Assembly: GCA_958295665.1 (NCBI GenBank)
Contig: OY282559.1
Location: 129,307,605-129,371,604, forward strand
DNA: 64,000 nucleotides
Source: Tipula vernalis
Taxonomy: Eukaryota; Arthropoda; Insecta; Diptera; Tipulidae
Direction: 5' to 3'
Each line of letters opens with the position of its first letter. The first letter of the stretch is position 1. Positions 55,153-64,000 of the stretch are shown one piece after another. Below the pieces are notes generated by a model. That model did no database searches. It was not told the DNA's origin and saw only the letters and a list, made by a program, of their open reading frames with translations. The translations under genes were made by a program, and so were the position numbers.

Positions 55153-58100
55153 ATACCTCTATCAATAGGTTTCGGGGCCTGTAATTGCTATGACAATTTT
55201 CATTTTGATTACTCGATTATTTCTAAACATTTCTTAGAAAATTCAATTTTATTGCAAATTAACTGTTCTATATAGAGCCCACAAGTTTTTGGGCTGCAAA
55301 AATCTAAAACGGTCCGATTACGATGGTTGATACCTCTATCAATAGGTTTCGGGACCTGTAATTGCTGTGACAATTGCATTTTGATTGCTCGATTATTTCT
55401 AAACATTTCTAAGAAAATTCAATTTTATTGCAAATTAACTGTTCTATATAGAGCCCACAAGTTTTTGGGCGGAAAAAATCTAAAATGGTCCGATTACGAT
55501 GGTTGATACCTCTATCAATAGGTTTCGGGACTTGTAATTGCTGTGACAATTTTTATTTTGATTGCTCGATTATTTCTAAACATTTCTTAGAAAATTCAAT
55601 TTTATTGCAAATTAACTGTGCTACGAGTATATATAGACCACAAGTTTTTGGGCGGCAAAAATCTAAAATGGTCCAATTACGATGGTTGATACCTCTCAAT
55701 AGGTTTCGGGACCTGTAATTGCTGTGACAATTGCATTTTGATTGCTCGATTATTTCTAAACATTTCTTAGAAAATTCAATTTTATTGCAAATTAACTGTT
55801 CTATATAGAGCCCACAAGTTTTTGGGCGCCAAAAATCTAAAATGGTCCGATTACGATGGTTGATACCTCTCAATAGGTTTCGGGACCTGTAATTGCTGTG
55901 ACAATTGCATTTTGATTGCTCGATTATTTCTAAACATTTCTTAGAAAATTCAATTTTATTGAAAATAAACTGTGCTATAGCCCACAAGTTTTTGGGCGGC
56001 AAAAATCTAAAATGGTCCTATCACGATGGTTGATACCTCTATCAATAGGTTTCGGGACCTGTAATTGCTGTGACAATTTTCATTTTGATTACTCGATTAT
56101 TTCTAAACATTTCTTAGAAAATTCAATTTTATTGCAAATTAACTGTTCTATATAGAGCCCACAAGTTTTTGGGCGGCAAAAATCTAAAATGGTCCGATTA
56201 CGATGGTTGATACCTCTACCAATAGGTTTCGGGACCTGTAATTGCTGTGACAATTGCATTTTGATTGCTCGATTATTTCTAAACATTTCTTAGAAAATTC
56301 AATTTTATTGCAAATTAACTGTTCTATATAGAGCCCACAAGTTTTTGGGCGGCAAAAATCTAAAATGGCCGATTACGATGGTTGATACCTCTATCAATAG
56401 GTTTCGGGACCTGTAATTGCTGTGACAATTTTCATTTTGATTGCTCGATTATTTCTAAACATTTCTTAGAAAATTCAATTTTATTGCAAATTAACTGTGC
56501 TATAGCCCACAAGTTTTTGGGCGGCAAAATACCTCTATCAATAGGTTTCGGGACTTGTAATTGCTGTGACAATTTTCATTTTGATTACTCGATTATTTCT
56601 AAACATTTCTTAGAAAATTCAATTTTATTGCAAATTAACTGTTCTATATAGAGCCCACAAGTTTTTGGGCGGCAAAAATCTAAAATGGTCCGATTACGAT
56701 GGTTGATACCTCTACCAATAGGTTTCGGGACCTGTAATTGCTGTGACAATTGCATTTTGATTGCTCGACTATTTCTAAACATTTCTTAGAAAATTAAATT
56801 TTATTGCATATTAACTGTTCTATATAGAGCCCACAAGTTTTTGGGGGCAAAAATCTAAAATGGTCCGATTAAGATGGTTGATACCTCTATCAATAGGTTT
56901 CGGGACCTGTAATTGCTGTGACAATTTTCATTTTGATTGCTCGATTATTTCTAAACATTTCTTAGAAAATTCAATTTTATTGCAAATTAACTGTGCTACG
57001 AGTATATATAGACCACAAGTTTTTGGGCGGCAAAAATCTAAAATGGTCCAATTACGATGGTTGATACCTCTCAATAGGTTTCGGGACCTGTAATTGCTGT
57101 GACAATTGCATTTTGATTGCTCGATTATTTCTAAACATTTCTTAGAAAATTCAATTTTATTGAAAATAAACTGTGCTATAGCCCACAAGTTTTTGGGCGG
57201 CAAAAATCTAAAATGGTCCTATCACGATGGTTGATACCTCTATCAATAGGTTTCGGGACCTGTAATTGCTGTGACAATTTTCATTTTGATTACTCGATTA
57301 TTTCTAAACATTTCTTAGAAAATTCAATTTTATTGCAAATTAACTGTTCTATATAGAGCCCACAAGTTTTTGGGCGGCAAAAATCTAAAATGGTCCGATT
57401 ACGATGGTTGATACCTCTACCAATAGGTTTCGGGACCTGTAATTGCTGTGACAATTGCATTTTGATTGCTCGATTATTTCTAAACATTTCTTAGAAAATT
57501 CAATTTTATTGCAAATTAACTGTTCTATATAGAGCCCACAAGTTTTTGGGCGGCAAAAATCTAAAATGGCCGATTACGATGGTTGATACCTCTATCAATA
57601 GGTTTCGGGACCTGTAATTGCTGTGACAATTTTCATTTTGATTGCTCGATTATTTCTAAACATTTCTTAGAAAATTCAATTTTATTGCAAATTAACTGTG
57701 CTATAGCCCACAAGTTTTTGGGCGGCAAAAATCTAAAATGGTCCGATTACGATGGTTGATACCTCTATCAATAGGTTTCGGGACCTGTAATTGCTGTGAC
57801 AATTTTCATTTTGATTACTCGATTATTTCTAAACATTTCTTAGAAAATTCAATTTTATTGCAAATTAACTGTTCTATATAGAGCCCACAAGTTTTTGGGC
57901 GGCAAAAATCTAAAATGGTCCGATTACGATGGTTGATACCTCTACCAATAGGTTTCGGGACCTGTAATTGCTGTGACAATTGCATTTTGATTGCTCGACT
58001 ATTTCTAAACATTTCTTAGAAAATTAAATTTTATTGCATATTAACTGTTCTATATAGAGCCCACAAGTTTTTGGGCGGCAAAAATCTAAAATGGTCCGAT

Positions 58101-61100
58101 TAAGATGGTTGATACCTCTATCAATAGGTTTCGGGACCTGTAATTGCTGTGACAATTTTCATTTTGATTGCTCGATTATTTCTAAACATTTCTTAGAAAA
58201 TTCAATTTTATTGCAAATTAACTGTTCTATATAGAGCCCACAAGTTTTTGGGCGGCAAAAATCTAAAATGGTCCGATTACGATGGTTGATACCTCTCAAT
58301 AGGTTTCGGGACCTGTAATTGCTGTGACAATTGCATTTTGATTGCTCGATTATTTCTAAACATTTCTAAGAAAATTCATTTTATTGAAAATTAACTGTGC
58401 TATAGCCCACAAGTTTTTGGGCGGCAAAAATCTAAAATGGTCCGATTACGATGGTTGATACCTCTATCAATAGGTTTCGGGACTTGTAATTGCTGTGACA
58501 ATTTTTATTTTGATTGCTCGATTATTTCTAAACATTTCTTAGAAAATTCAATTTTATTGCAAATTAACTGTGCTATAGCCCACAAGTTTTTGGGCGGCAA
58601 AAATCTAAAATGGTCCGATCACGCAAAAATATAAAATGGTCCGATTACGATGGTTGATACCTCTCAATAGGTTTCGGAACCAGTAATTGCTGTGACAATT
58701 GCATTTTGATTGCTCGATTATTTCTAAACATTTCTTAGAAAATTCAATTTTATTGCAAATTTAACTGTTCTATATAGAGCCCACAAGTTTTTGGGCGGCA
58801 AAAATCTAAAATGGTCCGATTACGATAGTTGATACCTCTCAATAGGTTTCGGAACCTGTAATTGCTGTGACAATTGCATTTTGATTGCTCGATTATTTCT
58901 AAACTTTTCTTAGAAAATTCAATTTTATTGCAAATTAACTGTTCTATATAGAGCCCACAAGTTTTTGGGCGGCAAAAATCTAAAATGGTCCGATTACGAT
59001 GGTTGATACCTCTATCAATAGGTTTCGGGACCTGTAATTGCTGTGACAATTTTCATTTTGATTGCTTGATTATTTCTAAACATTTCTTAGAAATTCAATT
59101 TTATTGCAAATTAACTGTGCTATAGCCCACAAGTTTTGGGGCGGCAAAAATCTAAAATGGTCCGATTACGATGGTTGATACCTCTATCAATAGGTTTCGG
59201 GACCTGTAATTGCTGTGACAATTTTTATTTTGATTGCTCGATTATTTCAAAACATTTCTTAGAAAATTCAAGTTTATTGAAAATTAACTGTGCTATAGCC
59301 CACAAGTTTTTGGGCGGAAAAAATCTAAAATGGTCCGATTACGATGGTTGATACCCCTATCAACAGGTTCGGGACCTGTAATTGCTGTGACAATTTTTAT
59401 TTTGATTGCTCGATTATTTCTAAACATTTCTTAGCAAATTCAATTTTATTGCTAATTAACTGTGCTATATAGAGCCCACAAGTTTTTGGGCGGCAAAAAT
59501 CTAAAATGGTCCGATTACGATGGTTGATACCTCTATCAATAGGTTTCGGGACCTTTAATTGCTGTGACAATTTTCATTTTGATTGCTCGATTATTTCTAA
59601 ACATTTCTTAGAAAATTCAATTTTATTGCAAATTAACTGTGCTATAGCCCACAAGTTTTTGGGCGGCAAAAATGTAAAATGGTTCGATTACGATGGTTGA
59701 TACCTTCATCAATAGGTTTCGGAAACTGTAATTGCTATGACAATTTTCATATTGATTGCTCGATTATTTCTAAACATTTCTTAGAAAATTCAATTTTATT
59801 GAAAATTAACTGTGCTATAGCCCACAAGTTTTTGGGCGGCAAAAATCTAAAATGGTCCGATTACGATGGTTGATGCCTCTATCAATAGTTTTCGGGACTT
59901 GTAATTGCTGTGACAATTTTCATTTTGATTGCTCGATTATCCCTAAACATTTCTTAGAAAATTCAATTTTATTGAAAATTAAATGTTCTATATAGAGCCC
60001 ACAAGTTTTTGGGCGGCAAAAATCTAAAATGGTCCGATTACGATGGTTGATACTTCTATCAATAGGTTTCGGGACCTGTAATTGCTGTGACAATTTTCAA
60101 TTTGATTGCTCGAGTATTTCAAAACATTTCTTAGAAAATTCAATTTTATTGAAAATTAACTGTTCTATATAGAGCCCACAAGTTTTTGGGCGGCAAAAAT
60201 GTAAAATGGTCCGATTACGATGGTTGATACCTCTATCAATAGGTTTCGGGACCTGTAATTGCTGTGACAATTTTTATATTGATTGCTCGATTATTTCTAA
60301 ACATTTCTTAGAAAATTCAATTTTATTGAAAATTAACTGTGATGTAGCCCACAAGTTTTTGGGCGGCAAAAATCTAAAATGGTCCGATTACGATGGTTGA
60401 TACCTCTATCAATAGGTTTCGGGACCTGTAATTGCTGTGACAATTTTTATATTGATTGCTCGATTATTTCTAAACATTTCTTAGAAAATTCAATTTTATT
60501 GAAAATTAACTGTGATGTAGCCCACAAGTTTTTGGGCGGCAAAAATGTAAAATGGTCCGATTACGATGGTTGATACCTCTTTTAATAGGTTTCGGGACCT
60601 GTAATTGCTGTGACAATTTTTATTTTGATTGCTCGATTATTTCTAAACATTTCTTAGAAAATTCCATTTTTGTTGCAAATTAACCGTGCTATAGCCCACA
60701 AGTTTTTGGGCGGCAAAAATCTAAAATGGTCCGATTACGATGGTTGATACCTCTATCAATAGGTTTGGGACCTTTAATTGCTGTGACAATTTTCATATTG
60801 ATTGCTCGATTATTTCTAAACATTTCTTAGAAAATTCAATTTTATTGAAAATTAACTGTGCTATAGCCCACAAGTTTTTGGGCGGCAAAAATCTAAAATG
60901 GTCCGATTACGATGGTTGATGCCTCTATCAATAGTTTTCGGGACTTGTAATTGCTGTGACAATTTTCATTTTGATTGCTCGATTATTCCTAAACATTTCT
61001 TAGAAAATTCAATTTTATTGCAAATTAAATGTTCTATATAGAGCCCACAAGTTTTTGGGCGGCAAAAATCTAAAATGGTCCGATTACGATGGTTGATACT

Positions 61101-64000
61101 TCTATCAATAGGTTTCGGGACCTGTAATTGCTGTGACAATTTTCAATTTTATTGCTCGAGTATTTCAAACATTTCTTAGAAAATTCAATTTTATTGAAAA
61201 TTAACTGTGATGTAGCCCACAAGTTTTTGGGCGGCAAAAATCTAAAATGGTCCGATTACGATGGTTGATACGTCTATCAATAGGTTTCGGGACCTGTAAT
61301 TGCTGTGACAATTTTTATATTGATTGCTCGATTATTTCTAAACATTTCTTAGAAAATTCAATTTTATTGAAAATTAACTGTGATGTAGCCCACAAGTTTT
61401 TGGGCGGCAAAAATGTAAAATGGTCCGATTACGATGGTTGATACCTCTTTTAATAGGTTTCGGGACCTGTAATTGCTGTGACAATTTTCATTTTGATTGC
61501 TCGATTATTTCTAAACATTTCTTAGAAAATTCCATTTTTGTTGCAAATTAACCGTGCTATAGCCCACAAGTTTTTGGGCGGCAAAAATCTAAAATGGTCC
61601 GATTACGATGGTTGATACCTCTCAATAGGTTTCGGGACCTGTAATTGCTGTGACAATTTTTATTTTAATTGCTCGATTATTTCTAAACATTTCTTAGAAA
61701 ATTCAATTTTATTGAAAATTAACTGTGATGTAGCCCACAAGTTTTTGGGCGGCAAAAATCTAAAATGGTCCGATTACGATGGTTGATACGTCTATCAATA
61801 GGTTTCGGGACCTGTAATTGCTGTGACAATTTTCATTTTGATTGCTCGATTATTTCTAAACATTTCTTAGAAAATTCAATTTTATTGAAAATTAACTGTG
61901 CTGAAGCCCACAAGTTTTTGGGCGGCAAAAATCTAAAATGGTCCGATTACGATGGTTGATACCTCTATCAATAGGTTTCGGGACCTGTAATTGCTGTGAC
62001 AATTTTCATTTTGATTGCTCGATTATTTCTAAACATTTCTTAGAAAATTCAATTTTATTGAAAATTAACTGTGGTGTAGCCCACAAGTTTTTGGGCGGCA
62101 AAAATGTAAAATGGTCCGATTACGATGGTTGATACCTCTATCAATAGGTTTCGGGACCTGTAATTGCTGTGACAATTTTCATTTTGATTGCTCGATTATT
62201 TCTAAACATTTCTTAGAAAATTCAATTTTATTGAAAATTAACTGTGATGAAGCCCACAAGTTTTTGGGCGGCAAAAATCTAAAATGGTCCGATTACGATT
62301 GTTGATAACTCTATCAATAGGTTTCGGGACCTGTAATTGCTGTGACAATTTTCATTTTGATTGCTCGATTATTTCTAAACATTTCTTAGAAAATTCAATT
62401 TTATTGAAAATTAACTGTGCTATATATAGCCCACAAGTTTTTGGGCGGCAAAAATCTAAAATGGTCCGATTACGATGGTTGATACCTCTATCAATAGGTT
62501 TCGGGACCTGTAATTGCTGTGACAATTTTTATATTGATTGCTCGATTATTTCTAAACATTTCTTAGAAAATTCAATTTTATTGAAAATTAACTGTGATGT
62601 AGCCCACAAGTTTTTGGGCGGCAAAAATGTAAAATGGTCCGATTACGATGGTTGATACCTCTTTTAATAGGTTTCGGGACCTGTAATTGCTGTGACAATT
62701 TTTATTTTGATTGCTCGATTATTTCTAAACATTTCTTAGAAAATTCCATTTTTGTTGCAAATTAACCGTGCTATAGCCCACAAGTTTTTGGGCGGCAAAA
62801 ATCTAAAATGGTCCGATTACGATGGTTGATACCTCTATCAATAGGTTTCGGGACCTTTAATTGCTGTGACAATTTTCATATTGATTGCTCGATTATTTCT
62901 AAACATTTCTTAGAAAATTCAATTTTATTGAAAATTAACTGTGCTATAGCCCACAAGTTTTTGGGCGGCAAAAATCTAAAATGGTCCGATTACGATGGTT
63001 GATGCCTCTATCAATAGTTTTCGGGACTTGTAATTGCTGTGACAATTTTCATTTTGATTGCTCGATTATTCCTAAACATTTCTTAGAAAATTCAATTTTA
63101 TTGAAAATTAAATGTTCTATATAGAGCCCACAAGTTTTTGGGCGGCAAAAATCTAAAATGGTCCGATTACGATGGTTGATACTTCTATCAATAGGTTTCG
63201 GGACCTGTAATTGCTGTGACAATTTTCAATTTTATTGCTCGGGTATTTCAAACATTTCTTAGAAAATTCAATTTTATTGAAAATTAACTGTGATGTAGCC
63301 CACAAGCTTTTGGGCGGCAAAAATCTAAAATGGTCCGATTACGATGGTTGATACGTCTATCAATAGGTTTCGGGACCTGTAATTGCTGTGACAATTTTTA
63401 TATTGATTGCTCGATTATTTCTAAACATTTCTTAGAAAATTCAATTTTATTGAAAATTAACTGTGATGTAGCCCACAAGTTTTTGGGCGGCAAAAATGTA
63501 AAATGGTCCGATTACGATGGTTGATTCCTCTTTTAATAGGTTTCGGGACCTGTAATTGCTGTGACAATTTTCATTTTGATTGCTCGATTATTTCTAAACA
63601 TTTCTTAGAAAATTCCATTTTTGTTGCAAATTAACCGTGCTATAGCCCACAAGTTTTTGGGCGGCAAAAATGTAAAATGGTCCGATTACGATGGTTGATA
63701 CCTCTATCAATAGGTTTCGGGACCTGTAATTGCTGTGACAATTTTTATATTGATTGCTCGATTATTTCTAAACATTTCTTAGAAAATTCAATTTTATTGA
63801 AAATTAACTGTGATGTAGCCCACAAGTTTTTGGGCGGCAAAAATCTAAAATGGTCCGATTACGATGGTTGATACCTCTATCAATAAGTTTCGGGACCTGT
63901 AATTGCTGTGACAATTTTTATATTGATTGCTCGATTATTTCTAAACATTTCTTAGAAAATTCAATTTTATTGAAAATTAACTGTGATGTAGCCCACAAGT
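55153..64000. repeat. 173-179-bp satellite array, right block, about 50 copies, runs off window
   Basis: Continuation of the array at 43671-48483 after the BEL insertion. From about 59.6 kb monomers shift to a subfamily with GAAAATTAACTGTGATGTAGCC and TTTTTATATTGATTGCTCG and a 173-bp spacing. Local multi-monomer duplications are clear: for example, 56089-56286 resembles 57290-57487 (offset 1201), 56585-56782 resembles 57815-58012 (offset 1230), and 61247-61441 recurs at 63330 (offset 2083). Truncated monomers exist (56528-56530, where GCGGCAAAA joins TACCTCTATC, skipping about 30 bp). The array continues past 64000, so its total size is unknown. Confidence 0.97.

Noticed and set aside
43729..63871. 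Dozens of 64-65-codon frames on both strands in the 173-bp satellite as small genes
   Set aside because: They repeat with the monomer and end at the same monomer position. The period is not a multiple of three and there is no independent coding evidence.
43671..64000. CRISPR-like array
   Set aside because: Repeats are 173-179 bp and contiguous with no unique spacers; the context is an insect genome.

Overview
The window is eukaryotic, AT-rich and almost certainly from an insect genome. Two host genes support this: an arthropod-specific RR-2 cuticular protein gene with the usual small first exon, and the 3' exons of a neurobeachin (Drosophila rugose, rg) orthologue with introns of about 65 bp. 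The transposon content (mariner, Tc1-like, piggyBac, an I/LOA-like LINE, Ty3/gypsy remnants, BEL/Pao) and the insect-type tRNA-Tyr primer site fit an insect, most likely a fly or midge. The species cannot be named from the sequence. No bacterial-type operon, CRISPR array or defence island is present.

Layout. 0-18 kb is a transposon and repeat graveyard on an AT-rich background. It holds a degenerate mariner with recognisable TIRs and TA target sites (842-2062), a LINE 3' fragment with a (TAA)n tail (2349-2990), a cluster of nested inverted repeats around a broken Tc1/mariner-type element (3.2-5.6 kb), a second Tc1/mariner transposase pseudogene (8.0-8.9 kb), CAACTCAACC-like and TTCGGCC-like low-complexity arrays, a piggyBac pseudogene that keeps all three catalytic Asp codons (12.07-14.24 kb), a broken coding region of unknown family on the minus strand (15.6-16.8 kb), and a 180-bp tandem repeat (17.2-18.0 kb). 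18.9-20.1 kb is the cuticular protein gene with TATA box, initiator, two exons and poly(A) signals. 20.6-28.8 kb has no convincing exons and holds a long foldback repeat, a MITE with perfect 45-bp TIRs and a pair of inverted 44-bp arrays. 28.8-31.6 kb holds the last three exons of rg. From 32.6 kb onward tandem DNA dominates: a 180-bp satellite interrupted by a piece of 18S rDNA (32.6-34.8 kb), about 5.5 kb of very diverged repeat with a motif spacing of roughly 73 bp (38.1-43.7 kb), and a young 173-179-bp satellite (43.7-64.0 kb).

The young satellite is split by a nearly intact BEL/Pao LTR retrotransposon (48484-55152). Its 633-bp LTRs differ at one position that I could see, it has a 5-bp target duplication (ATACC) and a tRNA-Tyr primer binding site, and its Gag-Pol frame is broken by a single nonsense codon.

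The genes do not form a pathway. The cuticle gene and rg lie on the same strand. Because no rg exon was recognised upstream of 28794, the cuticle gene could be nested in a very long rg intron, or the rest of rg lies elsewhere. The candidate novelties are repeat-scale: the rDNA fragment joined to satellite at one repeat position, the multi-monomer duplications in the 173-bp satellite, the inverted arrays, and the unidentified broken coding region. I found no convincing undescribed molecular system.
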